Shown: positions 28,256-36,600, numbered from the stretch's first letter. The stretch: 64,000 nucleotides of DNA from Betaproteobacteria bacterium SCN2 (GCA_008923285.1 WBSG01000005.1:62001-126000); one strand, 5' to 3'. Translations and numbers: made by a program. Notes: generated by a model from the sequence alone, not told the origin.

Positions 28256-28281
28256 AGTCTATTAGCATATTCTAATGGACT
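28256..28281 (+). promoter_or_regulatory. Candidate operator upstream of the RND genes
   Basis: AGTCTATTAG (28256-28265) and CTAATGGACT (28272-28281) are inverted repeats matching at 9 of 10 positions with a six-base spacer. The right arm ends four bases before the AGGAGG ribosome site of the membrane-fusion gene. A second shorter pair, AGACTT/AAGTCT, lies at 28241-28260. The symmetry and place suit a dimeric winged-helix repressor. Confidence 0.6.
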
Positions 28282-28298
28282 ATTCAGGAGGCTCCGCC

Positions 28299-29330
28299 AT
28301 GCGTTTTATAGTCCTGTCCGTCGTATTCGCGACCTGTCTGCCCGCCTGGGCCGCCCTGCCCTTCCCGACCGCCAAGGTCGCCTATCAGAACATCGACAAG
28401 TCCTATTCGACCGAGGCCACCGTCGAAGCCGTACGCCAATCCACCGTCTCGGCCCAGGTTTCCGGCCGCATCACTGCGGTCAATTTCGATGTGGGCGATG
28501 CCGTCAAGGCGGGCCAGGTCATCGTGCGCATCGATCCCTCCGAACTCAGCCAGGCCGTCGCCGGCAGCCGCGCCCAGGTCGCACAGGCCGAGGCCCAGCT
28601 TGCCAACGCCAAGGCCAACTACGATCGCCAGGTGCAGTTGTTCCAGCAGAAATTCATCTCCCAGGCCGCACTCGACCGCGCCACCTCCGAATACCGCGCG
28701 GCCCAGGCCGCCGCCCAGGCCGCAAAGGCCGGCGTGGGTCAAACTTCGGCGGTGCGCTCCTACACCACCCTCACCGCACCGTTCTCCGGCGTGGTCATGG
28801 CACGTCATGTGGAGGTCGGCGAAATGGCCACGCCCGGCAAGCCGCTGATGACCGGCTTCGATCCCGATGACCTGCGCGTGGTCGCCAACATTCCGCAATA
28901 TAAGCTGGCCGAGATCCAGAAATCGCCCAAGGCCTCGGTCGAGATCCCCTCGCTCGACAAGTGGATCGAAGCTCGGGGCATTACCGTTCTGCCTTCCGCC
29001 GATACCGCCACCCACACCATCAAGGTGCGCATCGACCTGCCGGAAGAACTGGGCAGCGGCGTGATCCCCGGCATCTACGCCCGCGCCTATTTCGCCACCG
29101 GCGAGGCGCGCAAGCTGGTGATTCCCGGTTCCGCCGTGCTGCGTCGTTCGGAAATCACCGGCGTCTACGTGGTCGACGCCAAGAATCGCGTGAGCCTGCG
29201 CCAGGTACGCCTCGGCGATCCCACGCCCAGGGGCGAGGTCGAAGTGCTGGCCGGACTCAATCCGGGCGAAGTCATCGCGCTCGACCCGGTCAAGGCCGGC
29301 ATCTACGCCAAGAGCAGAACCAGCAAATAA
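28299..29330 (+). CDS. RND efflux periplasmic adaptor (membrane fusion protein)
   Basis: This 343-residue protein links the inner-membrane RND pump to an outer-membrane channel. It has a signal peptide (MRFIVLSVVFATCLPAWA), a lipoyl/barrel-sandwich region (VSAQVSGRITAVNFDVGDAVKAGQ), a helical hairpin (about residues 85-145) and the beta-barrel. The ATG at 28299 is chosen because AGGAGG lies seven bases upstream. The permease starts 24 bases after it, so the two are one unit. No outer-membrane factor gene is next to them, so a shared TolC-like channel would be needed. Confidence 0.93.
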   Translation: MRFIVLSVVFATCLPAWAALPFPTAKVAYQNIDKSYSTEATVEAVRQSTVSAQVSGRITAVNFDVGDAVKAGQVIVRIDPSELSQAVAGSRAQVAQAEAQLANAKANYDRQVQLFQQKFISQAALDRATSEYRAAQAAAQAAKAGVGQTSAVRSYTTLTAPFSGVVMARHVEVGEMATPGKPLMTGFDPDDLRVVANIPQYKLAEIQKSPKASVEIPSLDKWIEARGITVLPSADTATHTIKVRIDLPEELGSGVIPGIYARAYFATGEARKLVIPGSAVLRRSEITGVYVVDAKNRVSLRQVRLGDPTPRGEVEVLAGLNPGEVIALDPVKAGIYAKSRTSK

Positions 29331-29354
29331 CAAGCCACGGGGACGGGCACGCAC

Positions 29355-32300
29355 ATGGGCATTTCAGGCCGCATCGCCAGATTCTTCCTGCATTCGCAGT
29401 TGACGCCGCTGATCGCGCTGATGGCGGCGATTCTTGGACTGTTCGCCATCTCGGTGACGCCGCGCGAGGAAGAACCGCAGATCAACGTCACCATGGCCAA
29501 CGTGTTCATCCCCTTCGCCGGCGCGTCCGCCAGGGACGTCGAACAGCTGGTGGCAACACCCGCCGAGCAGGTGCTGTCGCAAATCGCCGGCATCGAGCAC
29601 GTGTATTCCGTGTCGAAGCCCGGCATGGCCATCCTCACCGTGCAGTATGAAGTGGGCGAAGACCGCACCCAGGCGCTGGTGCGGCTGTATGACACCATCC
29701 AGGCCAACCGCGACTGGGTCTCGCCCAATCTCGGCGTGGGCGAACCCATCATCAAGCCGACCGGCATCGACGATGTGCCCATCGTCACGCTCACGCTGTG
29801 GACGCATGACGAAACGCGCGGCGCCTACGAATTGCAGCAGATCGCGCATGCCGCCGAAATCGAACTCAAGCGCATCGCCGGCACGCGCGAGGTCTACACC
29901 ATCGGCGGACCGGACAACGTCGTACGGGTCATCATGGACCCCGAACGCATGGCCGCCTTCCGCGTCTCCGCGCAGGACATCCGTGATGCGCTGCAGGTGT
30001 CCAACGCCTCGCAGCCTTCCGGCACGCTGACTTCCGACAACCAGGAAATCCTGGTCCAGACCGGCACCTTCCTCACCGGCCCGGCCGATGTGAAACAGCT
30101 GGTGGCCGGCGTATACCAGGGACGTCCTGTGTTCCTCAGCGACGTTGCCAACGTCGTCGCCGGCCCCGACCAGCCTTCGAATTACGTGTGGTTCGGCGCG
30201 GGCCAGGGCGGCCAGCACGCCAAGCTCGCCGGACAGGGCTTCCCTGCCGTCACCTTGGCGGTGTCCAAGAAACCGGGCGAGAACGCGGTCGACATCGCGG
30301 AAAAGGTCATCGAGCGCATGGAGTCACTGAAGGGCGCCATTGTCCCCGAAGGGGTAGAAGTCAGCATCACCCGCGACTATGGCGCCACCGCCGACGACAA
30401 GGCGAAGAAGCTCATCCAGAAGCTGATTTTCGCCACCGCCTCGGTGGTGCTGCTGGTGCTGTGGGCGCTGGGCCGCCGCGAAGCCGTCATCGTCGGCGCC
30501 GCCGTGCTGCTCACGCTCGCCGCCACGCTGTTCGCGTCATGGGCCTGGGGCTTCACGCTCAATCGCGTATCGCTGTTCGCGCTGATCTTCTCCATCGGCA
30601 TCCTCGTCGACGACGCCATCGTCGTGGTGGAGAACATCCACCGCCGCACCGCGCTCGACCACGACGGCATGGAAGCCATCATCCCGCGCGCGGTGGACGA
30701 AGTCGGCGGCCCCACCATCCTCGCCACCCTCACCGTGATCGCGGCGCTCTTGCCGATGGCCTTCGTCACCGGCCTCATGGGCCCGTACATGAGCCCGATC
30801 CCGATCAATGCCTCGATCGGCATGCTGATCTCTCTCGCCATCGCCTTCATCGTCACCCCCTGGCTCGCCTTCAAGCTGCTGAAGAACCTCCAGCATCATG
30901 AGGCCGGCAACGACAAGCTGCTCGGCCTGTTCCGCAAGTGGCTCACGCCCTATCTCGGCGGCGATGCCGGCAAGGCCATGCGCAGGAAGCTGTGGCTCGG
31001 CATTGGCATCGCAATCCTCCTCTCCGTGTCGCTTGCCGCAGTCAAGCTGGTGATCCTGAAAATGCTGCCTTTCGACAACAAGTCGGAATTCCAGGTAGTG
31101 GTCGACATGCCGGTCGGCACGCCGCTGGAGAAGACCGCGCAGGTGCTGCAGGAAATGGGCCAGGTGCTGAGCGAAGTCGAGGAAGTGGCCGACTACCAGG
31201 CCTACGCCGGCAACGCCTCGCCCATCAACTTCAACGGCCTGGTGCGCCAGTACTACCTGCGCAACGGCCCGGAAATCGGCGACATCCAGGTCAACCTGGT
31301 CGACAAGCACGCGCGCGACCGCAAGAGCCACGAAATCGCCCAGGCTGTGCGCCCGGCGCTGGAAGAAGTCGCCAAGCGCCACGGCGCCGACGTCAAGGTG
31401 GTGGAAGTGCCGCCCGGACCACCGGTGATGTCGCCCATCGTCGCTGAGGTCTACGGCCCGGACTACGAAGCGCAGATGCAGGTCGCCAAGGAAGTGCGCG
31501 CGGTGTTCGAGAAGACCGAAGGCATCGTCGCCATCGACGACAGCATCGAGGACGACGCCCAGCGCTTCGTCCTGAAGGTGCTGCAGAACAAGGCGGCGCT
31601 CGCTGGCGTCTCGCAGAAGGACATCGTCGCCGTCATGAAGATGGGCCTCTCGGGCGAGGATGTCACGCCCATCCATGGCGGCAGTTCCAAGTACGAGGTC
31701 CCGGTGCGCATCACACTGGCGCCCGAGCGCCAGAACAGCCTGAACGAACTGCTGAAACTCAACGTGCGCGGTTCGAACGGCAACCTCGTGCCCTTGTCCG
31801 AGCTGGTCGAGGTGGTGCCCTCGGAGCGCGAGAAGACCATCTATCACAAGAACCTGCTGCCGGTGGTATTCGTCATGGGCGACATGGGCGGCGAACTCGA
31901 CTCGCCGCTGTATGGCCTGTTCGGCATGCGCGGCGAGTTGTCCGGCCGCGAACTGAAACAAGGCGGCACGCTGGGCGAATACTTCATCAGGCAGCCTGCC
32001 GACCCCTACGCCGGCTTCAGCATCAAATGGGACGGCGAGTGGCAGGTCACTTACGAAACCTTCCGCGACATGGGCATCGCCTACGCTGTCGGACTGATCC
32101 TCATCTACCTGCTGGTGGTGGCGCAGTTTGGCTCCTACCTCACGCCGCTGATCATCATGGCGCCGATCCCGCTCACCATCATCGGTGTCATGCCCGGCCA
32201 TGCGCTGCTGGGTGCGCAGTTCACCGCCACTTCGATGATCGGCATGATCGCGCTGGCCGGCATCATCGTGCGTAACTCTATCCTGCTGGTGGACTTCGTC

Positions 32301-32549
32301 AATCAGCAGGTTGCGGAAGGCATGGATTTCCAGGAGGCGGTGATCCAGGCCGGCGCCACCCGCGCCAAGCCCATCGTGCTGACCGGTGTCGCCGCCATGA
32401 TGGGGGCCTTCTTCATCCTCGACGACCCGATTTTCTCGGGCCTCGCGGTATCGCTGATTTTCGGCATTTTCGTATCCACCCTGCTCACCCTGGTGGTGAT
32501 TCCCGTGTTGTACTACGCCGCGAACTTCCGCAAGTTCGCAAAAACCTAA
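29355..32549 (+). CDS. RND family efflux permease
   Basis: A 1064-residue inner-membrane pump of the AcrB/MexB superfamily. It has 12 predicted helices, two large periplasmic loops and the fourth-helix SIGILVDDAIVVVENIHRR, whose Asp pair carries protons. It opens with SGRIARFFLHSQLTPLIALMAAILGLFAI. The sequence lacks typical heavy-metal efflux signatures, and the substrate is unknown. Position behind the two-cysteine repressor suggests export of a reactive sulfur or thiol-linked compound. It is followed by the DUF2892 gene after 10 bases. Confidence 0.95.
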   Translation: MGISGRIARFFLHSQLTPLIALMAAILGLFAISVTPREEEPQINVTMANVFIPFAGASARDVEQLVATPAEQVLSQIAGIEHVYSVSKPGMAILTVQYEVGEDRTQALVRLYDTIQANRDWVSPNLGVGEPIIKPTGIDDVPIVTLTLWTHDETRGAYELQQIAHAAEIELKRIAGTREVYTIGGPDNVVRVIMDPERMAAFRVSAQDIRDALQVSNASQPSGTLTSDNQEILVQTGTFLTGPADVKQLVAGVYQGRPVFLSDVANVVAGPDQPSNYVWFGAGQGGQHAKLAGQGFPAVTLAVSKKPGENAVDIAEKVIERMESLKGAIVPEGVEVSITRDYGATADDKAKKLIQKLIFATASVVLLVLWALGRREAVIVGAAVLLTLAATLFASWAWGFTLNRVSLFALIFSIGILVDDAIVVVENIHRRTALDHDGMEAIIPRAVDEVGGPTILATLTVIAALLPMAFVTGLMGPYMSPIPINASIGMLISLAIAFIVTPWLAFKLLKNLQHHEAGNDKLLGLFRKWLTPYLGGDAGKAMRRKLWLGIGIAILLSVSLAAVKLVILKMLPFDNKSEFQVVVDMPVGTPLEKTAQVLQEMGQVLSEVEEVADYQAYAGNASPINFNGLVRQYYLRNGPEIGDIQVNLVDKHARDRKSHEIAQAVRPALEEVAKRHGADVKVVEVPPGPPVMSPIVAEVYGPDYEAQMQVAKEVRAVFEKTEGIVAIDDSIEDDAQRFVLKVLQNKAALAGVSQKDIVAVMKMGLSGEDVTPIHGGSSKYEVPVRITLAPERQNSLNELLKLNVRGSNGNLVPLSELVEVVPSEREKTIYHKNLLPVVFVMGDMGGELDSPLYGLFGMRGELSGRELKQGGTLGEYFIRQPADPYAGFSIKWDGEWQVTYETFRDMGIAYAVGLILIYLLVVAQFGSYLTPLIIMAPIPLTIIGVMPGHALLGAQFTATSMIGMIALAGIIVRNSILLVDFVNQQVAEGMDFQEAVIQAGATRAKPIVLTGVAAMMGAFFILDDPIFSGLAVSLIFGIFVSTLLTLVVIPVLYYAANFRKFAKT

Positions 32550-32559
32550 GGAGCTCTGC

Positions 32560-32784
32560 ATGACCGTCGAACGCATCGTCCGCATCGTTGCCGGATTTTT
32601 CATCCTGTTGTCGCTGGCCCTGGCGCATTTCGCCGGCACCGCCGACCTGTCCCAGCTTTCCTGGCTGTGGTTCACCGCCTTCGTCGGCCTCAACCTGTTC
32701 CAGTCCGGCTTCACCCGCTTCTGCCCGCTCGAGCTCATGCTGAAGAAGGCCGGCGTCAAGGAAGGCGGCAGCTGCTGCTCCTGA
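32560..32784 (+). CDS. DUF2892 small inner-membrane protein
   Basis: A 74-residue protein with two membrane helices (residues 6-24 and 33-50) and the DUF2892 motif FTRFCPLELMLKKAG. The same domain forms the membrane part of E. coli YgaP, a rhodanese that handles persulfide sulfur. The C-terminus is GGSCCS, with Cys72 and Cys73 added to Cys55. A good AAGGAG ribosome site precedes it, and it closes the regulator-RND locus. Its role is unknown; a link to sulfane-sulfur chemistry is suggested by the family and context. Confidence 0.85.
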   Translation: MTVERIVRIVAGFFILLSLALAHFAGTADLSQLSWLWFTAFVGLNLFQSGFTRFCPLELMLKKAGVKEGGSCCS

Positions 32785-32809
32785 CCCTGTTCGCGGGCCA
32801 TCGAACTCG

Positions 32810-32846
32810 ACAGGGGCTGATATAGAATAAGTCCCTGTTTTCTTTT
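32810..32846 (+). terminator. Weak terminator-like hairpin after the DUF2892 gene
   Basis: ACAGGG (32810-32815) and CCCTGT (32833-32838) could pair across a 17-base loop, followed by TTTTCTTTT. The loop also holds TAGAAT (32823-32828), a possible -10 for the rhodanese gene. The stem is short, so this may be only a promoter. Confidence 0.35.
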
Positions 32847-32862
32847 ATCCCCACTGACTTCG

Positions 32863-33273
32863 ATGGAATTCGTTCAAGACAATCTTCTGCTCGTCATCGC
32901 CGCCGGCGCCAGCGGCGCCATGCTGCTGTGGTCCTTTTTCGGCAACCGTGTTTCCGGCATCAGCGAGGTCAACACCATGGAAGCGACCCGGCTGATGAAC
33001 GAGGAGGCGCTGCTGCTGGACGTGCGCGACGATAACGAATGGGCGGCAGGCCGCCTGCCCAATGCCAGGCACATCCGCCTCGCCGAGTTGTCCAAGCGCC
33101 TGTCCGAACTGGAGAAATACAAGGACAAGCCTATCGTGGTCTACTGCCGCTCCGGCCACCGCTCTGCCCGCGCCTGTGCGTTGCTGAAGAAATCCGGCTT
33201 TGCCAACCCCAACAATCTCGTCGGCGGGATCATGGCCTGGCAGCAGGCCAACCTTCCCGTCACCCGCAAGTAG
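32863..33273 (+). CDS. Membrane-anchored rhodanese
   Basis: A 136-residue single-domain rhodanese, or sulfurtransferase, anchored by an N-terminal helix (NLLLVIAAGASGAMLLWSFF). The active-site loop CRSGHRS carries Cys95, which accepts sulfane sulfur; the second conserved motif is LLLDVRDDNEWAAGRLPNARHI. It precedes grxC by eight bases, an arrangement common in betaproteobacteria upstream of secB. The nearby SqrR-like locus makes a role in sulfane-sulfur handling plausible. Confidence 0.92.
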   Translation: MEFVQDNLLLVIAAGASGAMLLWSFFGNRVSGISEVNTMEATRLMNEEALLLDVRDDNEWAAGRLPNARHIRLAELSKRLSELEKYKDKPIVVYCRSGHRSARACALLKKSGFANPNNLVGGIMAWQQANLPVTRK

Positions 33274-33281
33274 GTCCCGAT

Positions 33282-33542
33282 ATGCAAAAAGTCGTCATGT
33301 ACTGCACCGCCGTGTGCCCCTATTGTGTTGCCGCCGAGCGCCTGCTCCAATCCAGGGGCGTGGACGCCATCGAGAAAATCCGCGTCGACGTGGAACCCCA
33401 CCTGCGCGAGGAAATGATGAACAAGACCGGCCGTCGCACCGTGCCGCAGATCTACATCGGCGAAACCCACGTCGGCGGCTTCGACGACCTGTCCGCCCTG
33501 GACAAGGCCGGCGGCCTCATGCCGCTGCTGGACGCCGCTTGA
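33282..33542 (+). CDS. grxC: Glutaredoxin 3
   Basis: GrxC reduces disulfides and protein-glutathione mixed disulfides using glutathione. The 86-residue protein has the dithiol active site CPYC near residue 14 and the GSH-binding RTVPQIYIGETHVGGFDDL. The ATG at 33282 gives the normal length; longer in-frame starts lie inside the rhodanese gene. It is part of rhodanese-grxC, followed by trxC after a hairpin. Confidence 0.95.
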   Translation: MQKVVMYCTAVCPYCVAAERLLQSRGVDAIEKIRVDVEPHLREEMMNKTGRRTVPQIYIGETHVGGFDDLSALDKAGGLMPLLDAA

Positions 33543-33562
33543 GTCAGGCGCATTCGCCCGCA

Positions 33563-33588
33563 TCTCCAGAACAATATCGTTCTGGAGA
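33563..33588 (+). promoter_or_regulatory. Hairpin sequestering the trxC ribosome site
   Basis: TCTCCAGAAC (33563-33572) and GTTCTGGAGA (33579-33588) are perfect 10-bp inverted repeats around a six-base AATATC loop. The right arm contains the Shine-Dalgarno TGGAG, seven bases before the trxC ATG, so the folded RNA would hide the ribosome site. It could also be a protein operator. Confidence 0.6.
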
Positions 33589-33594
33589 CATGAC

Positions 33595-34017
33595 ATGGAA
33601 CTCGTCTGCCCCGACTGCGGCGCAGTCAATCGCGTACCCGACGATCGCCTGGGCGAACGTCCCAAATGCGGCAAATGCGGCGCCGATCTGCTGCCCGGCA
33701 AGCCCGTCGACCTGAACGGCGCCACTTTCCAGAAATTCGTCAGCCGCTCCGGTCTGCCGGTTGTAGTGGATTTCTGGGCCCCGTGGTGCGGGCCGTGCAA
33801 GATGTTCGCCCCCGTTTTCAGCCAGGCGGCGGCCGAACTCAATGCCCGCTACCGCTTCGCCAAGGTGAATACCGAAGCGGAGCAGGGGCTGGCGGCGCAA
33901 CATGGCATCCGCAGCATCCCCACCCTGGCCATTTTCAGGAACGGCCAGGAAATCACGCGGGTGTCGGGGGCGCTCGACGCGGCCAATCTCAAAAGATGGC
34001 TCGCGCAAAGCGCCTGA
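33595..34017 (+). CDS. trxC: Thioredoxin 2 (zinc-binding) TrxC
   Basis: TrxC is a cytoplasmic thioredoxin with an extra N-terminal zinc domain. The 140-residue protein has Cys5, Cys8, Cys25 and Cys28 in CPDCG and CGKCG, then the thioredoxin fold with WCGPC and the cis-proline SIPTLAIF. E. coli trxC is controlled by OxyR; no OxyR site is evident here. The perfect inverted repeat at 33563-33588 overlaps its ribosome site and probably affects expression. Confidence 0.94.
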   Translation: MELVCPDCGAVNRVPDDRLGERPKCGKCGADLLPGKPVDLNGATFQKFVSRSGLPVVVDFWAPWCGPCKMFAPVFSQAAAELNARYRFAKVNTEAEQGLAAQHGIRSIPTLAIFRNGQEITRVSGALDAANLKRWLAQSA

Positions 34018-34037
34018 CAAACCAACAGCAAGCACAG

Positions 34038-34069
34038 ACAGGCGGGTAAAATACCGCCTGTTTTTAATT
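34038..34069 (+). terminator. Rho-independent terminator after trxC
   Basis: ACAGGCGG (34038-34045) pairs with CCGCCTGT (34054-34061) and is followed by TTTTAATTTT. It separates trxC from secB, which starts 22 bases further on. Confidence 0.75.
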
Positions 34070-34090
34070 TTAGAAGCATGGAGCGCCGAT

Positions 34091-34555
34091 ATGGCCGAAG
34101 AACAGCAAGCCCCGCAAATGGCCTTTCACGTCGAAAAAATCTACGTCAAGGATCTTTCCCTGGAAGTGCCGAATGCGCCCGCCATCTTTCTCGAGCGTGA
34201 AATGCCGCAGGTCAGCGTCGAACTGGGCACGCAAAGCAATGCCGTTGGCGAGGATGCCTACGAAAGCTTGATCAAGGTGACAGTCACCGCCTCGCTGGGT
34301 GAAAAAACCATGTACCTGGTCGAATGCGAGCAGGCCGGGATTTTCCGCATCGTCGGCCTGTCGCAGGACCAGCTGGCGCTGGCGCTGGGGATCGGCTGCC
34401 CCAACATCCTCTTCCCCTATGCGCGCGAAGCCGTGGCCAGCACCATCATGCGCGCCGGCTTCCCGCCGCTGCAGCTCGATCCGGTCAACTTCGAAGCCGA
34501 ATTCATGCTGCGCCAGCAGCAGGCGGCGGCCGAGGCCCAAGGCGGCACCCACTGA
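34091..34555 (+). CDS. secB: Protein-export chaperone SecB
   Basis: SecB is a cytoplasmic tetramer that keeps precursors unfolded and delivers them to SecA. The 154-residue product shows FHVEKIYVKDLSLEVPNAP, VVECEQAGIFRIVGL-like and CPNILFPYAREAVAS segments and matches the family length. The ATG at 34091 is the first suitable start after the trxC terminator. It overlaps the SH3-domain gene at its stop codon. Confidence 0.97.
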   Translation: MAEEQQAPQMAFHVEKIYVKDLSLEVPNAPAIFLEREMPQVSVELGTQSNAVGEDAYESLIKVTVTASLGEKTMYLVECEQAGIFRIVGLSQDQLALALGIGCPNILFPYAREAVASTIMRAGFPPLQLDPVNFEAEFMLRQQQAAAEAQGGTH

Positions 34556-34986
34556 TGATGCGTGCGGCCGTCGGCCTCATGCTGCTGCTGGGCGCGCCCG
34601 CCTGGGCGCTGGATTTCGTTTCCACCCAGCGGCCCGCCATCCTCTACGACGCGCCCTCTTCCGCTGCGGACAAGATCGCCGTCATCAGCGCCGGCTACCC
34701 GCTGGAAAAGCTGGTCGCGGCCGCGGGCTGGACCAAAGTCCGGGACGACAGCGGCCAGCTCGCCTGGATCGAAGACTCCGCATTGAGCGACAAGCGCACC
34801 CTGCTGGTCACCGCCGCGGCGGCACCGATCACGGAAAGCCCCAGCGAGGGTGCGCCAGTCCGTTTCCGCGCGGCCCAGGGCGTCATCCTCGAACTCCTGC
34901 CCGGCCAGGAGCCCGGCTGGGCCAAAGTGCGCCACGCCAGCGGCCAGCAGGGCTACATCCGCCTGCGCGACGTCTGGGGTCTGTGA
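34555..34986 (+). CDS. Periplasmic SH3-domain protein
   Basis: A 143-residue secreted protein with a signal peptide (AAVGLMLLLGAPAWA) and two bacterial SH3 (SH3_3-like) repeats: STQRPAILYDAPSSAADKIA...WTKVRDDSGQLAWIED and a second ending WAKVRHASGQQGYIRLRDVWGL. Such domains bind peptidoglycan peptides or proteins. Two tandem ATG codons (34555 and 34558) are possible starts; 34555 overlaps the secB stop. It lies between secB and gpsA, its usual place in betaproteobacteria. Confidence 0.88.
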   Translation: MMRAAVGLMLLLGAPAWALDFVSTQRPAILYDAPSSAADKIAVISAGYPLEKLVAAAGWTKVRDDSGQLAWIEDSALSDKRTLLVTAAAAPITESPSEGAPVRFRAAQGVILELLPGQEPGWAKVRHASGQQGYIRLRDVWGL

Positions 34987-35008
34987 CATGGCGGCAACGG
35001 GCCCGCGC

Positions 35009-36001
35009 ATGAAAATCGCCGTGCTCGGCGCCGGCGCCTGGGGCAGCGCGCTGGCCGTGCATTTCGCCGCGCGCCACGACGTTACCCTGTGGACCCGCAG
35101 CGAAGCACACGCCCAGGCCATGGCCGGCGCGCGCGAAAATGCGCGCTACCTGCCCGGGGTGCCCCTTCCCGCAAACCTGCGTCTCAGCCACCGCCTCGAT
35201 GAAGCGACACAGGGCGCCGACCTGCTGCTGGTCGCCGTGCCGAGCGGCGGCCTGCGCAGCCTGCTCGGCTTGCTGGCGGAACAAGCCATCAACTGCCCGC
35301 TGATCTGGGTCTGCAAGGGCTTCGAGGCCGGCACCGGCAAACTGCCGCACGAAATCGTCGCGGAACTGCTGCCCGGCATCCCCGGCGGCGTGCTGTCGGG
35401 CCCCAGCTTCGCCATCGAAGTCGCGAAAGGCCTGCCCACCGCGATGACCCTGGCCTCGCACCACGCCGAAATCACGCATGTCATCGCCCCGCGCCTGCAC
35501 GGCGGCACCCTGCGCATCTACACCTCGCGTGACGTGGTGGGCATCGAACTGGGCGGCGCGATCAAGAACGTCATCGCCATTGCCGCCGGCATTTCCGACG
35601 GCCTGGGCTTCGGCCACAACGCACGCGCCGCGCTGATCACCCGCAGCCTCGCCGAAATTACCCGCCTCGGCCTGACTCTGGGCGGCCACATGGAAACCTT
35701 CATGGGCCTCTCCGGCATGGGCGACCTCATCCTCACCTGCACCGGCGACCTGTCGCGCAACCGCCAGGTCGGCCTGCATCTCGCCAGGGGCGAATCGCTG
35801 CAGGACATCATCAAAAGCCTCGGCCACGTCGCCGAAGGCGTCACCACCGCGCCGGAAGTGCTGCGCCTGGCCGAGCGCCACGGCGTCGACATGCCCATCA
35901 CCCAGGCGGTGAACCGCGTGCTGTACGAGCAGCTTTCCCCGCGCCGGGCGGTGGAAGAACTGCTGCACCGCAACCAGAAAGCGGAAGACCCGCGCCAGTG
36001 A
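35009..36001 (+). CDS. gpsA: Glycerol-3-phosphate dehydrogenase [NAD(P)+]
   Basis: GpsA makes sn-glycerol-3-phosphate from dihydroxyacetone phosphate for phospholipid synthesis, supplying PlsY. The 330-residue protein begins MKIAVLGAGAWGSALA with the Rossmann fold, followed by VCKGFEAGTGKLPHE, LSGPSFAIEVAKGLP, and NVIAIAAGISDGLGFGHNARAALITR. An in-frame ATG at 34988 adds seven residues (MAATGPR); 35009 is preferred because it gives the family N-terminus. Neither start has a strong Shine-Dalgarno. Confidence 0.94.
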   Translation: MKIAVLGAGAWGSALAVHFAARHDVTLWTRSEAHAQAMAGARENARYLPGVPLPANLRLSHRLDEATQGADLLLVAVPSGGLRSLLGLLAEQAINCPLIWVCKGFEAGTGKLPHEIVAELLPGIPGGVLSGPSFAIEVAKGLPTAMTLASHHAEITHVIAPRLHGGTLRIYTSRDVVGIELGGAIKNVIAIAAGISDGLGFGHNARAALITRSLAEITRLGLTLGGHMETFMGLSGMGDLILTCTGDLSRNRQVGLHLARGESLQDIIKSLGHVAEGVTTAPEVLRLAERHGVDMPITQAVNRVLYEQLSPRRAVEELLHRNQKAEDPRQ

Positions 36002-36597
36002 TCGACGCGGCAGTACAGCAGCTCGCGGAAAAGGGATGGTGCGCCCTGCGCGGATTTCTTTCCGGTGAACTCGTGCAGCGCCTGGCCGAGGATGCGCGCA
36101 GGCTCCACGCAACCGGCCAGATGCGTCCCGCCGCCACCGGCCAGGGCGCGCAGCGCGAAGTGCGCGCCGGCCTGCGCGACGACGCCATCGCCTGGCTGGA
36201 GGAAAGTCCCGCCAGTCCCGCCCAGCTGGAATACCTTTCACGCATGGAAGCACTGCGGCTGGCGGCGAACCGCGAACTGCAGCTCGGCCTGTTCGACCTG
36301 GAAACGCACTTCGCCCGCTATCCGGCCGGTGCACGCTACCAGAAGCACCTCGACACCTTCCAGCAGGACGGGCGGCGCACCTTGTCGGTGATCTGTTATC
36401 TGAATGCCGGCTGGCAGGAAAGCGACGGCGGGCAGCTCCGGATCTATCTCGACGAGGACAACGCCAGCCGCCACGCTGACATCCTGCCCGAAGGCGGCAC
36501 CCTCGCCTGCTTTCTCAGCCACCGCTTTCCGCACGAAGTGCTGCCCGCAAGCCGGGAGCGGCTGAGCCTCACCGGCTGGTTCAGGCGCCGCGCCTGA
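35998..36597 (+). CDS. 2-oxoglutarate/Fe(II)-dependent oxygenase
   Basis: A 199-residue prolyl-4-hydroxylase-like oxygenase. The iron-binding HxD is seen in KHLDTFQ, the distal His in SHRFPHEVLP and the 2-oxoglutarate-binding Arg follows (SRERLSLTGWFR). The domain has the RYPAGARYQKHLDTF and LSVICYLNAGW strands of the P4Hc family. The start is GTG at 35998, overlapping the gpsA stop by four bases. The substrate is unknown; related bacterial enzymes hydroxylate proline in elongation factor Tu or other proteins. Confidence 0.88.
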   Translation: MIDAAVQQLAEKGWCALRGFLSGELVQRLAEDARRLHATGQMRPAATGQGAQREVRAGLRDDAIAWLEESPASPAQLEYLSRMEALRLAANRELQLGLFDLETHFARYPAGARYQKHLDTFQQDGRRTLSVICYLNAGWQESDGGQLRIYLDEDNASRHADILPEGGTLACFLSHRFPHEVLPASRERLSLTGWFRRRA

Positions 36598-36600
36598 AAC

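Noticed and set aside
30537-32801. A minus-strand open frame of 754 codons opposite the RND permease
   Set aside because: Its composition is that of a shadow of the permease codons, with no domain or signal, and no ribosome site fits. The permease frame on the plus strand has clear family motifs.
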